A DNA stretch of 37,955 nucleotides from JBKDZR01 sp047971485 (GCA_047971485.1 JBKDZR010000152.1:1-37955); one strand, 5' to 3'; counted from the first letter of the stretch, positions 16,590-25,287 are shown. The notes: generated from the letters alone by a model not told the origin. Program-made: numbers and translations.

Positions 16590-17939
16590 TTACCAGCGGC
16601 GTTCAAACCGGCGGCGCAGAACGATCGCGATCAGGTTCATCGCAACCAGGAAGACGAGCAGCACGATGATGGCACCAGAGGCCCGCTCGACAAAGGCCGG
16701 ATCGGCCCGCTGGGTGAAGTTGTAGATCTGCACGGGCAGGCCCGTGGCCGGATCGAACAAACCACCGGGCAGGCCCCCGGGATATTCCCGCACGAAGGCG
16801 ACCATGCCGATCAGCAAAAGTGGTGCGGTTTCACCAAGGGCCTGGGCCAGACCGATGATCGTGCCGGTCAGGATACCGGGCATGGCCAGCGGCAGGACGT
16901 GGTGAAAGATGGCCTGCATCCGCGAGGCCCCCACCCCCAGCGCCGCATCACGCACCGACGGCGGCACGGATTTCAGCGCGGCCCGTGTCGAGATGATGAT
17001 CGTCGGCAGGGTCATCAGCGTCAGCACCAACCCCCCGACAATGGGCGCCGAGTTGGGCAGATGCATGAAGTTGATGAAGATCGCCAGCCCGAGGATCCCG
17101 AAGACGATCGAGGGCACCGCCGCCAGATTCGAGATGTTGACCTCAATGATATCGGTAAAGCGGTTCTTCGGCGCGAATTCCTCCAGATAGATCGAGGCGG
17201 CCACACCGACCGGCAGCGCCAGTCCCAGCACGATCAGCATCATATAGGCCGATCCCAGCAGGGCCACGCCAAGACCCGCAGCTTCGGGGCGGTTCTCGGA
17301 GGCGTCGGGATTGGTCAGGAAGGCCCAGTTGAACCGCGTGTCCATGACCCCGTCGGCCACCATCACATCGGCGGCTTTCAGCTGCGCGGGACTGACCCGG
17401 GAATCGCGCTCGGCGCTTTCCAGGGTGATGTGGCCCTTCAGGTACTGGTCGATCCGGCCATTGGCGAGAAAGTCGAATTCCACGGTCTGGCCGATCTGAT
17501 CGGGGTGGGCGATCACGTAGTTGCGCAACTCGGCATTTGCCGCCCCCGATACCATCCCGGCCATCAGATTGGCGGTGATCCCGGCATTCCCCTCGGCCGC
17601 CAGCTTTTCGGCCGTATCGGTCAGGGAGGCCTTGATCAGTGGCGCATAGCTGAAGGTCAGGATCTTGGCGATCTGTTCGGGATCGCGCTGTCCCGACGGG
17701 TCCAGAACCGCCGGATCCAGATAGATCGAGGCCCGCAGATACGTCTGGTAAAAAGCGGGAACCCCCTTGCTGACCACCGATGTCAGCAGCACGATCAGCG
17801 CCGCAAGCCCGATGCCGATGGCGATCAGCCCATACAGGCGGAACCGTTTCTCGGCCGCGTTGCGGCGCCGGGTGCGCGCATCGGCGGTCAGCAGCGATCC
17901 TTTGCGCGCTGGCGCGCGGTCTGCCGTCATGTCGGTCAT
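16590..17939 (-). CDS. pstA: Phosphate ABC transporter permease PstA
   Basis: This is one of the two membrane channels of the phosphate importer. It has 449 residues, far longer than E. coli PstA (about 300). The extra part is an N-terminal cytoplasmic tail, a first membrane helix (about 35-58) and a large soluble insert (about 65-210) of the DUF3333 type, usual in Alphaproteobacteria. The typical permease core follows, with the EAA-type loop PPSVRDAALGVGASRMQAIFHHVLP. The start ATG overlaps the pstC stop by 4 bases, showing translational coupling. Confidence 0.95.
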   Translation of the reverse strand: MTDMTADRAPARKGSLLTADARTRRRNAAEKRFRLYGLIAIGIGLAALIVLLTSVVSKGVPAFYQTYLRASIYLDPAVLDPSGQRDPEQIAKILTFSYAPLIKASLTDTAEKLAAEGNAGITANLMAGMVSGAANAELRNYVIAHPDQIGQTVEFDFLANGRIDQYLKGHITLESAERDSRVSPAQLKAADVMVADGVMDTRFNWAFLTNPDASENRPEAAGLGVALLGSAYMMLIVLGLALPVGVAASIYLEEFAPKNRFTDIIEVNISNLAAVPSIVFGILGLAIFINFMHLPNSAPIVGGLVLTLMTLPTIIISTRAALKSVPPSVRDAALGVGASRMQAIFHHVLPLAMPGILTGTIIGLAQALGETAPLLLIGMVAFVREYPGGLPGGLFDPATGLPVQIYNFTQRADPAFVERASGAIIVLLVFLVAMNLIAIVLRRRFERRW

Positions 17940-19138
17940 TCGTATTGTTCCCGGTATTTGCGAACGATGTAGAGCGCGAGCACATTCAGCCCGAGCGTGA
18001 GGACAAACAGCGTGATGCCAAGCGCAAAGGCCACCAGGGTTTCCGGCGCGGCGAAATCGGTGTCCCCGGTCAGCTGGCTGACGATCTTGACGGTAACCGT
18101 GGTCATCGCCTCAAACGGGTTCAGCGACATGCGCGCCGCCGCTCCGGCCCCCAGAACCACGATCATCGTTTCCCCGATGGCCCGCGATGCCGCCAGCAGG
18201 ATCGCGCCCACAATCCCCGGCAAGGCGGCCGGGATCGTGACCTGGCGGATGGTCTCGGATTTCGTCGCGCCCAGGCCCAGGGATCCGTCACGCATGGCCT
18301 GTGGCACCGCGTTGATCACGTCATCGGAGAGCGAGGACACGAACGGGATCAGCATGATCCCCATCACCAGCCCGGCCGTCATCACCGAGTTGGTCGAATT
18401 GCCGATCCCCAGAGGCTGGGCGAAATAATCGCGCAGCAGCGGCCCCACGGTGATCAGCGCGAACAACCCGTAAACGATGGTCGGGATCCCCGCCAGCACC
18501 TCGATCAGCGGCTTGATGACCGAGCGCAGGCGCGACCCGGCATATTCAGACAGGTAAATGGCGATCAGCAGACCGACAGGCACCGCAACGATCAGCGCGA
18601 TCAGGCTGATGTAAAGCGTGCCCCATAACAGCGGCAGCATGCCCAGATCGGAATTGCCCCGGAAATTCGGCGACCAGTTGGTCCCGAAGAAAAAGTTGTT
18701 CCAGGAATACTGGCCGAAAAAGCGGATCGTCTCGAACAGCATCGACAAAACGATGCCCAGTGTCGTCAGAATGGCGATGGAAGCGGCCAGGATCAGCAGC
18801 CCCTTGATCATCGTCTCCACCACATTACGCGCGCGGTAATCGCGCCCGATCGGACGATAGGCGACCAGACCAGCCACAAGACCGGCCCCCAGAATGATGG
18901 CTGACCCGATCGTCGGGGCATCCAGACCCGGCAGGGCCGACAGACCCAACGTCCAGATCAGCCAGGCCGCGATCCCGGCCAGCATCATCGCCAGGGCGAT
19001 GCTGGACCCGTGAAAACCGGCCAGGGAATGCATCAGGCGGGTATCGCCATTGGCGGCGGAAAGCGCGCGCTGCCGTCCGGCGGCATAGCCCGCCACAGCC
19101 AGGGCGCAAAGTAAAAGAAAAGCGGTGACCACGGACAT
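17936..19138 (-). CDS. pstC: Phosphate ABC transporter permease PstC
   Basis: This is the second channel subunit of the phosphate importer. The 400-residue protein has an extended N-terminus with three or four extra hydrophobic segments (about residues 1-130). The permease core follows, with the EAA loop PQAMRDGSLGLGATKSETIRQVTIPAALPG and the conserved SRAIGETMIVVLGAG. No good ribosome-binding site is seen before the ATG at 19138, which fits lower expression than pstS. A hairpin with a U-run separates it from pstS. Confidence 0.94.
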   Translation of the reverse strand: MSVVTAFLLLCALAVAGYAAGRQRALSAANGDTRLMHSLAGFHGSSIALAMMLAGIAAWLIWTLGLSALPGLDAPTIGSAIILGAGLVAGLVAYRPIGRDYRARNVVETMIKGLLILAASIAILTTLGIVLSMLFETIRFFGQYSWNNFFFGTNWSPNFRGNSDLGMLPLLWGTLYISLIALIVAVPVGLLIAIYLSEYAGSRLRSVIKPLIEVLAGIPTIVYGLFALITVGPLLRDYFAQPLGIGNSTNSVMTAGLVMGIMLIPFVSSLSDDVINAVPQAMRDGSLGLGATKSETIRQVTIPAALPGIVGAILLAASRAIGETMIVVLGAGAAARMSLNPFEAMTTVTVKIVSQLTGDTDFAAPETLVAFALGITLFVLTLGLNVLALYIVRKYREQYE

Positions 19139-19161
19139 AAGGAATTTACCGTCGCATTTGG

Positions 19162-19194
19162 AAAAAAGCGCGACCCCGGACTGGCCGGGGCCGC
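19162..19194 (-). terminator. Hairpin with U-run between pstS and pstC
   Basis: On the minus strand GCG-G-CCCCGG pairs with CCGGGG-T-CGC around a 5-base loop (19170-19194, one internal mismatch), and a run of six T follows at 19162-19167. It is expected to end most transcripts after pstS and let a fraction continue into pstCAB. Confidence 0.7.
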
Positions 19195-19208
19195 CATCGT
19201 CCAGGGGC

Positions 19209-20258
19209 TTACATCGCCCCGTTCATGATCTCTTCGTCGGCCAGCTTCTGCTGGGTCGTGGCCAGATCCGGATCCGAGACCAGACCATAGGCGGCCAGCG
19301 GGCCGGACGGGCCGGCCACCGCATCGGAGACGAAGAATTCAGCGAATTCCTTCAGACCGTCGATTTCACCGATATGGGCCTTTTTGACGTAGAAGAACAA
19401 CGGACGCGACACGGGGTAGTCCCCGGCGGCAACCGTTTCCGTCGACGGGATAACGCCACCCATGGTCGCAACCTTCAGCTTGTCGGTGTTGTTCTCATAG
19501 AACGACAAGCCGAACACACCGATCCCGTTGGGGTTCGATTCGATCCGGGCCAGGGTCTCGGTGTAATCGCCATCTATATCGACCGAGCGGCCATCGGTGC
19601 GCAGCGCCATGCAGCTGGCCTCGGCGGCATCTTCGTCACCGCCATTGATGGTCAGGATCGCCTCAAGCGCACCCGAGTCTTCACATCCCTGCAGGATCAC
19701 CTTTTCCTCGAACACCTCGCGGGTCCCGTGCTTGGTGCCCGGCACGAAGGCCATGATATCAGCGTCGGGCAACGTGGCGTCGACATCCGACCATTTCGTG
19801 TTGGGGTTAGCAACCATCTTGCCGTCCATCGGCACCTCGGCGGCCAGGGCGTTGTACCACTGGGCCGGCTCAAAAGCGGCAAAGCCCGGGCCGTCGATCT
19901 GGCTGGCGAACACGATCCCGTCATAGCCGATCCGGACCTCGATGATCTCGGTCACCCCATTTTCGGCACAGGCGGCGATTTCCTTGTCCCGGATCGCCCG
20001 TGAGGCATTGGCGATATCGATCGTGTTTGTCCCCACACCTTCGCAGAACTTCTTCAGCCCGGCACTGGACCCGCCCGATTCCACGACCGGTGCCGGGAAC
20101 GAGAAGTTTTCGGCAAAGGCTTCGGCCACGATCGCAGCATAGGGAAGAACGGTTGAGGATCCGGCGACCTGCACCTGCCCACGGCTTTGGGCTGCGGCCG
20201 CACCGGCACAAACGGCGGAGATGGCGAGCGCCGAGGCGGTGAGTTTCACAAAGGACAT
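19209..20258 (-). CDS. pstS: Phosphate ABC transporter substrate-binding protein
   Basis: PstS is the periplasmic phosphate-binding protein that delivers phosphate to PstC-PstA. The 349-residue protein has a signal peptide (about 1-23, ending AGAAAAQ). The phosphate-binding loops are seen as VAGSSTVLPYA near the start of the mature protein and ESGGSSAGLKKFCEG further on, with IDIANASRAI. This is the longer SphX/PstS type. The ATG at 20258 has an AGGAG site 7 bases upstream, and a Pho box lies about 80-105 bases before the start, pointing to strong induction when phosphate is low. Confidence 0.95.
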   Translation of the reverse strand: MSFVKLTASALAISAVCAGAAAAQSRGQVQVAGSSTVLPYAAIVAEAFAENFSFPAPVVESGGSSAGLKKFCEGVGTNTIDIANASRAIRDKEIAACAENGVTEIIEVRIGYDGIVFASQIDGPGFAAFEPAQWYNALAAEVPMDGKMVANPNTKWSDVDATLPDADIMAFVPGTKHGTREVFEEKVILQGCEDSGALEAILTINGGDEDAAEASCMALRTDGRSVDIDGDYTETLARIESNPNGIGVFGLSFYENNTDKLKVATMGGVIPSTETVAAGDYPVSRPLFFYVKKAHIGEIDGLKEFAEFFVSDAVAGPSGPLAAYGLVSDPDLATTQQKLADEEIMNGAM

Positions 20259-20336
20259 GTAATGCTCCTGACAGTTGGGCGGACCGCCGCATCCGGTGGC
20301 CCTGAGCGCCGTCTAAACGCCCCACGCGTTGGTTTT

Positions 20337-20365
20337 GTGACATCCACATGACAGATTTATGACAC
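20337..20365 (-). promoter_or_regulatory. Pho box upstream of pstS (PhoB binding site)
   Basis: Read on the minus strand, GTGTCATAAATCTGTCAT (20348-20365) matches the known Pho box CTGTCATAWAWCTGTCAY at nearly every position. A third half-site, TGTCAC, follows 11 bases later (20337-20342). Three direct repeats with 11-base spacing suggest more than one PhoB dimer can bind. It lies between phoR and pstS, so pstS onward can be induced apart from the upstream genes. Confidence 0.85.
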
Positions 20366-20403
20366 TGCCCGGGATACCCTGCGGCAGGCGATACAATCCG
20401 CGA

Positions 20404-21477
20404 TCAGGCGTCAGGTTTTCCGCTGGGGTCAGGGAAAATCGCCGAGAAACAGGTAATCTCGCCGGGCACGCTGCGAATCGTCAACCGGCCACGGTGGCGG
20501 TTCATGATATGCTTGACGATCGCCAGTCCCAGCCCCGTGCCACCCAGATCGCGCGATCGGTGGCTGTCGGCGCGATAGAAGCGCTCAGTCAGGCGATGGA
20601 TGTGGACCTCAGGGATGCCGGCGCCGAAATCCTCGACATCCAGCTTGATCGCCGCCTCGCGCAACACCGGGTCACGGGCGACATGGGACAGGCCCAGGCG
20701 CACCCTGCCCCCATCCCGCCCGTATTTCAGCGCGTTCTCGATCAGGTTGGTCATCACCTGGCGCAGCTGATCGGGATCACCGATGATCTCAAGGGCATCG
20801 GGGACATCCATCTCGATGGTCATGTCGCCGGCCAGCGGGCGCAGCGCGGAGCAGACCGAGATCAGCAGCGCGGTCAGATCCACCCGTTCGGTCGGCACCA
20901 TGCGTTCCTGATCCTCGACCCGCGACAGGGACAAAAGATCGTTGATTAGCCGGTTCATCCGTTCCGCTTCACGTTCCATTGTCGCCAGAAAGCGGTCACG
21001 CGCGGCGGCATCATCCCGCGCCGGGCCGCGCAAGGTTTCGACAAATCCCATCAGCGCGGTCAGGGGCGTGCGTAACTCGTGGCTGACATTGGCAACGAAA
21101 TCCCGGCGCATCTGACCGGCGGTTTCCAGCGGGGTGATATCCTCAAAGCTGATCAGCGTTCCTGTCCCCCGTCCCGTGACCACGGGGACGCTGATCACCC
21201 GATAGATCGTGTCATGGGTATGATCAGAGGCCAGTAGCCGTGCCTCCTGCCGGGATCCGTCGGCCAGGGTCTGGCCAATGGCGTGCAACACGTCAGGGCG
21301 GCGCAGAACAGTATGCAGATGGCGCCCATCCATTCCGCCCCCGAACAAGGCCGCCGCGCCGATGTTCATATGGACGATCATCTCATCCGGCCCAACCAGG
21401 ATCAACGGCACCGGTACCCCGTCGAGCAGCGAAATCGACAATGTCTCGTCGAGACTGTCGCGCGGGGCGTCCCGCAT
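20404..21477 (-). CDS. phoR: Phosphate regulon sensor histidine kinase PhoR (no membrane segment)
   Basis: PhoR phosphorylates PhoB during phosphate starvation. The 357-residue protein has a PAS domain (about 12-115), then a dimerisation and phosphoacceptor domain with FVANVSHELRTPLT (His133). The ATPase domain has the N-box NLIENALKYG (Asn248), DFGAGI and GGTGLGLAIVKHI. Unlike E. coli PhoR it has no hydrophobic N-terminal segment, and it cannot extend upstream because the preceding gene ends there. It is therefore probably cytoplasmic and relies on PhoU/PstB for signal input. The ATG at 21477 overlaps the stop of the carbonic anhydrase gene; a GTG at 21480 is also possible. Confidence 0.9.
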   Translation of the reverse strand: MRDAPRDSLDETLSISLLDGVPVPLILVGPDEMIVHMNIGAAALFGGGMDGRHLHTVLRRPDVLHAIGQTLADGSRQEARLLASDHTHDTIYRVISVPVVTGRGTGTLISFEDITPLETAGQMRRDFVANVSHELRTPLTALMGFVETLRGPARDDAAARDRFLATMEREAERMNRLINDLLSLSRVEDQERMVPTERVDLTALLISVCSALRPLAGDMTIEMDVPDALEIIGDPDQLRQVMTNLIENALKYGRDGGRVRLGLSHVARDPVLREAAIKLDVEDFGAGIPEVHIHRLTERFYRADSHRSRDLGGTGLGLAIVKHIMNRHRGRLTIRSVPGEITCFSAIFPDPSGKPDA

Positions 21478-22004
21478 CACAAGGGAACCAGGCCCTGGCG
21501 AAAGCGCCGGGAATTGGCGATATAGTGATCCGCGCTGCGGCGCAGGCCGGCAATGTCATCGGGACTGAGCTGCCGGATCACGCGGCCCGGCGCCCCCATG
21601 ACCAGGGAATGATCCGCAATCACCTTGCCTTCGGTGATCAGTGCCCCCGCCCCGATCAGGCATCCCGCGCCGATCCGAGCCCCGTTCAGCACGGTTGCCC
21701 CCATGCCGATCAGGCTGCCCGGGCCAATGGTACAACCATGCAGCATGGCTTTGTGCCCGATCGTGGCCCCGGCCCCCAAGGTCATGGGAAACCCGGGATC
21801 AGTGTGCAGCACGCAGTTTTCCTGGATGTTGACCCCATCCTCCAGGGTGATCGCCTCGTTATCGCCGCGCAGGACCGAGCCGAACCAGACCGAAACACCC
21901 ACCCCCAGCACGACATTGCCAATCACATGGGCCCCGGGTGCGACCCAATAGTCATCACCTTCGGGCAGGGTTGGCGCTACGCCGTCAAGCGCATAAAGGG
22001 TCAT
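21477..22004 (-). CDS. Gamma carbonic anhydrase-like hexapeptide-repeat protein
   Basis: This 175-residue protein is built from hexapeptide repeats that form a left-handed beta-helix. Three histidines stand where gamma-type carbonic anhydrases bind metal: His67 in VLHTD, His84 and His89 in IGHKAMLHG. This matches the YrdA/PaaY/CaiE group, whose members act as carbonic anhydrases or as thioesterases, or have unknown roles. The substrate cannot be fixed. The start overlaps the gmk stop by 4 bases and its stop touches the phoR start, so gmk, this gene and phoR are translated as a chain. Confidence 0.88.
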   Translation of the reverse strand: MTLYALDGVAPTLPEGDDYWVAPGAHVIGNVVLGVGVSVWFGSVLRGDNEAITLEDGVNIQENCVLHTDPGFPMTLGAGATIGHKAMLHGCTIGPGSLIGMGATVLNGARIGAGCLIGAGALITEGKVIADHSLVMGAPGRVIRQLSPDDIAGLRRSADHYIANSRRFRQGLVPL

Positions 22005-22675
22005 GCCCGGGCCTCGAATTCGGCATCCAGACCGCGCACAAACGGGGTCAGGGCCGGCTGGCGTCGGCGGCGCAAGCGTTCGGCGGCGATGATCGCGCGC
22101 AGCTGGATCTCGGTTTCATCAACATTGCGATTGATCAGGACATAGTCGTATTCCGCCCAATGGCTGATCTCGACCTGGCTGCGGGTCATGCGCCCGGCGA
22201 TCACCTCGGCGCTGTCCTGACCGCGCGACACCAGCCGCCGTTCCAGTTCCGCGATCGACGGCGGCAACAGGAAGATCGACACAACATCGTCCCCCAGCGA
22301 GGAATTGCGGATCTGCTGTCCGCCCTGCCAGTCGATATCGAACAGCACATCCTCACCGCGTTCCAGCGCGTCAACCACCGGAGCACGAGGCGATCCGTAG
22401 AGATTTCCGAAAACCTCGGCATGTTCGAGCATCTCGCCCCGCCCGACCATGTCCAGGAAACTGTCCCGGGTGTGAAAATAATAATCCTGCCCGTGTGTTT
22501 CGCCCGGCCGGGCGGCACGGGTCGTGGCCGAGACGGAAAAGCGGATTGCCGCATCCCAGTCCCGCAGGCGTCGGGCCATGGTCGATTTCCCCGCCCCGGA
22601 CGGCGAGGACAGGATGATCAGAAGGCCGCGATGGGGCGGCAGGGTATCGAGAAGATCGTCGGACATTTCCGGCAT
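22001..22675 (-). CDS. gmk: Guanylate kinase
   Basis: The enzyme phosphorylates GMP to GDP with ATP. The protein has up to 224 residues, with the P-loop SSPSGAGKST near residues 23-32. SVSATTRAARPGETHGQDYYF binds GMP, and FGNLYGSPRAPV follows in the right place, as do the lid and the DIDWQGG segment. Two starts are possible, ATG at 22675 or at 22666; neither has a strong ribosome-binding site. It leads the minus-strand block that runs through phoR and the pst genes. Confidence 0.95.
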   Translation of the reverse strand: MPEMSDDLLDTLPPHRGLLIILSSPSGAGKSTMARRLRDWDAAIRFSVSATTRAARPGETHGQDYYFHTRDSFLDMVGRGEMLEHAEVFGNLYGSPRAPVVDALERGEDVLFDIDWQGGQQIRNSSLGDDVVSIFLLPPSIAELERRLVSRGQDSAEVIAGRMTRSQVEISHWAEYDYVLINRNVDETEIQLRAIIAAERLRRRRQPALTPFVRGLDAEFEARA

Positions 22676-22750
22676 TTGTGATCAGGCCCCCGCGCCAAGG
22701 TCAAGGGCGAATTGCAGGACATGGATGGCAGGGGAACCGGCAGCACGCAG

Positions 22751-22765
22751 TTAACCAACGGTTAC
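22751..22765. promoter_or_regulatory. CtrA-like binding site
   Basis: TTAA-N7-TTAC at 22751-22765 differs by one base from the CtrA consensus TTAA-N7-TTAA, and the TTAACC half is the conserved part. It lies about 125 bases before the PAS-domain gene, between two divergent genes. CtrA is a cell-cycle and motility regulator in Alphaproteobacteria. Confidence 0.4.
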
Positions 22766-22891
22766 GATGAAGCATAACATTTGAATCCGTTTAGGTGTAA
22801 ATCCGATTTGTCTCGGCCTTTCGGGCATGGACGGACATGACCGCATCACGCGGGCTGTCCTTGCGGTAAAGGGTAAAAAAGGGTAAGTTCA

Positions 22892-23614
22892 ATGCGTAAC
22901 GGCAGTGACCAGACAGACAGTCTTCAAACCGGCTGGACGCGGATCATGCAGACCTGTCCCATCAGAACCGTCGCCGCGCATTGGGAATCCCTGCGCCGCA
23001 ATCGGACGGTGCCTTTGCGCACCGATCTTGACCCCCGCCGCATCGACAGCGCCCTGGAATACACCTTTATCCTGGAACGTGTGGCCCCGGGGCTGGCGCG
23101 GTTCCGGCTGGCGGGTCGCCATCTGACGGAAATGGTCGGGACCGAGGTGCGCGGCATGCCCCTGTCGGCCCTGTTCACATCATCCGCGCGCGCCCCCCTG
23201 GCCGAGGCCCTGGCCCATCTGTTCGAGGAACCGGCGACGGTGCGTTTTCGACTGCGGGCCGAAGGCGGATTGGGGCGCCCCAAGCTGCGGGCCGACCTGC
23301 TGCTCTTGCCCCTGATCAGCGATCTGGGAGACACCAGCCGCGCGATCGGATGTCTGGTGGGCGAAGGTCGGATTGGCCTGGCCCCGCGCCGTTTCGCCAT
23401 CGAACACCAGGAGATCGTGCCGGTGGATGGGGCCGCAGCGACATCGCCTGTTATGGCGCGCCACCCGCTTTCAACGGCCCGCCCCGAATTTGCTGAGCGC
23501 CCCGCAATCTATGCAGCCCGTCCGGCACCGAAACCTGCGCGGGCGGCCCAGGCCATCCCCCTCCTGCATCCGGCGGAACGCCCCTATCTGCGCTTGGTCC
23601 GCCCTGAAACCTGA
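22892..23614 (+). CDS. PAS-domain protein (PAS_5 type)
   Basis: The protein has 240 residues. The N-terminal two-thirds, from TVAAHWESLRRNRTVPLRTDLDP through FRLAGRHLTEMVGTEVRGMPL, has the pattern of the PAS_5 family found in Rhodobacterales, Caulobacter and relatives. These proteins lack an output domain and probably act through partner proteins; some are tied to cell-cycle or motility control. The C-terminal 70 residues are rich in Ala, Pro and Arg and look unstructured. The ATG at 22892 follows an AAGGG sequence. A CtrA-like site upstream and a strong terminator downstream mark it as a single-gene unit. Its exact function is unknown. Confidence 0.75.
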   Translation: MRNGSDQTDSLQTGWTRIMQTCPIRTVAAHWESLRRNRTVPLRTDLDPRRIDSALEYTFILERVAPGLARFRLAGRHLTEMVGTEVRGMPLSALFTSSARAPLAEALAHLFEEPATVRFRLRAEGGLGRPKLRADLLLLPLISDLGDTSRAIGCLVGEGRIGLAPRRFAIEHQEIVPVDGAAATSPVMARHPLSTARPEFAERPAIYAARPAPKPARAAQAIPLLHPAERPYLRLVRPET

Positions 23615-23644
23615 CATCGGCGCTGCGGGCAGGCGGCGCTGACG

Positions 23645-23673
23645 GGGCCGGGGGGCATCCCCCGGCCCTTTTT
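23645..23673 (+). terminator. Rho-independent terminator after the PAS-domain gene
   Basis: GGGCCGGGGG pairs with CCCCCGGCCC around a short loop, and five T follow at 23669-23673. This is a very stable stem that ends the PAS-domain transcript. Confidence 0.9.
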
Positions 23674-23719
23674 CATCACGGTGTCCGGTCCGGCCCGCAG
23701 TGTCGGCGGGGTTCCGCGA

Positions 23720-25090
23720 TCAACTGGCGCGGGCGGCACTGGTCTCATGGGCTGCTGTGATTTCCTCGGCTACCAGGAAGGCCAGTTCCAGTGCCTGGCT
23801 GGCATTCAGCCGCGGATCGCAGGCGGTGTGATAGCGCGAGGACAGATCGTCATCGGTCACATCCCGCACGCCGCCGGTGCATTCGGTCACGTCCTTGCCT
23901 GTCATCTCGAAATGCACACCGCCGGGATGGGTGCCCTCGGCGCGGTGAATGGCGAAGAATTCGCGCACTTCGCGCAGAACGGAATCGAAGGGGCGCGTCT
24001 TGTACCCCGACGAGGACTTGATCGTGTTGCCATGCATCGGATCGCAGGACCACACCACCTTGGCGCCCTCATCCTGCACCGCCTGGATCAGACGCGGCAG
24101 ATGATCGGCCACATTGCCTGCCCCAAAGCGCGCGATCAGTGTCAGCCGACCGGCCAGATTGTCCGGGTTCAGCCGGGCCATCAGCACCTTGAGATCCTCG
24201 GCCGTCGTGGTCGGCCCGCATTTCAAGCCGATCGGGTTCTGCACACCGCGGCAGAATTCGACATGTGCCCCGTCAGGTTGCCGGGTCCGGTCCCCGATCC
24301 AGATCATGTGGCCTGATCCGGCCACCGGCAGCCCGGTGGTGGAATCGATCCGGCACAGCGCCTCTTCGTATTCCAGCAGCAGAGCCTCATGGCTGGTGTA
24401 GAAATCCACGGTCTGCAACGTGTGGGCCGTGTCTTCAGTCACGCCAGCGGCCTGCATGAAGGACAGGGCATCCGAGATCCGGTTGGCCATGTCGCGATAT
24501 TTCTCGGCCTCCTCCCGCTCGGTAAAGCCAAGGGTCCAGGCGTGAACCTTGTGCACATCGGCATAACCACCGCTTGAGAAGGCCCGCAACAGGTTCAACG
24601 ACGCTGCCGACTGGGTATAGGCCTGCAACATGCGCTGCGGATCGGGAATGCGCGCCTCGGCGGTAAAGGCAATGTCATTGACGATATCGCCGCGATAGCT
24701 GGGCAGCTCGACCCCCGCCTTGACCTCGGTCGGGGCCGAACGCGGCTTGGCGAACTGCCCGGCGATCCGGCCGACCTTGACCACCGGCACCTTGGCGGCA
24801 AAGGTCAGAACCATCGCCATTTGCAGCATGACCTTGAAGGTATCGCGAATGCTGTCGGCCCCGAATTCGCCAAAGCTTTCGGCACAATCTCCGCCCTGAA
24901 GCAGAAAGGCCTCGCCGCGCGACACCTTGCCCAGCTGATCGCGCAGACGCCGGGCCTCGCCGGCGAAAACGAGGGGCGGGTATTTGGAAAGCTGCGCCTC
25001 GACCGCATGCAGCGCGTCCAGGTCGGTATACTCTGGCATCTGCACCCGGGGTTTGGCTCTCCAGTCCGATTTCGTCCAAGCCTTGGTCAT
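23720..25090 (-). CDS. Type II 3-deoxy-7-phosphoheptulonate (DAHP) synthase
   Basis: The enzyme condenses phosphoenolpyruvate and erythrose 4-phosphate, the first step of aromatic amino acid synthesis. The 456-residue protein is of the plant-like type II. It begins MTKAWTKSDWRAKPRVQ and has QGGDCAESF with the metal-binding cysteine (Cys69) and GQFAKPRS. The other metal-ligand segments are WSCDPMHGNT, HFEMTGKDVTEC and ACDPRLN. The frame is open to 25105, but the ATG at 25090 fits the family start. It diverges from the branched-chain transport operon. A TTGACA at 25149-25154 on its strand may be its -35. Confidence 0.95.
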   Translation of the reverse strand: MTKAWTKSDWRAKPRVQMPEYTDLDALHAVEAQLSKYPPLVFAGEARRLRDQLGKVSRGEAFLLQGGDCAESFGEFGADSIRDTFKVMLQMAMVLTFAAKVPVVKVGRIAGQFAKPRSAPTEVKAGVELPSYRGDIVNDIAFTAEARIPDPQRMLQAYTQSAASLNLLRAFSSGGYADVHKVHAWTLGFTEREEAEKYRDMANRISDALSFMQAAGVTEDTAHTLQTVDFYTSHEALLLEYEEALCRIDSTTGLPVAGSGHMIWIGDRTRQPDGAHVEFCRGVQNPIGLKCGPTTTAEDLKVLMARLNPDNLAGRLTLIARFGAGNVADHLPRLIQAVQDEGAKVVWSCDPMHGNTIKSSSGYKTRPFDSVLREVREFFAIHRAEGTHPGGVHFEMTGKDVTECTGGVRDVTDDDLSSRYHTACDPRLNASQALELAFLVAEEITAAHETSAARAS

Positions 25091-25148
25091 ATCGGCAATC
25101 CCCATACGTCGAAAGTGATCTGGCGTAGCTGCGCATCGTGGCCCCGCT

Positions 25149-25154
25149 TGTCAA
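25149..25154 (-). promoter_or_regulatory. Candidate -35 element of the DAHP synthase gene
   Basis: A perfect TTGACA on the minus strand lies 59 bases before the DAHP synthase ATG. The expected -10 position (about 25126-25131, CAGCTA) is poor, so the promoter is only a candidate. Confidence 0.3.
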
Positions 25155-25287
25155 GTAAAATGGGGCGAATGCGCCCAGATCAGGACCCCCTCGAAATGGT
25201 GGAACAGCTTTTCTTTTCCGTGTCATGGGGCTAGCCTTTTATCCGAACGCAAACCCACGCCAGCCTGCGCGAACAACGGAGACAGTG

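Noticed and set aside
16512..17972. 486-codon plus-strand frame opposite pstA and pstB
   Set aside because: The His/Gln/Arg/Gly-rich translation is typical of antisense frames; pstA and pstB are certain on the other strand.
22866..22886. Repeated AAAGGGTAA/AAAGGGTAA before the PAS-domain gene
   Set aside because: Two short copies of a purine-rich ribosome-binding-site-like sequence; not enough for a repeat element.
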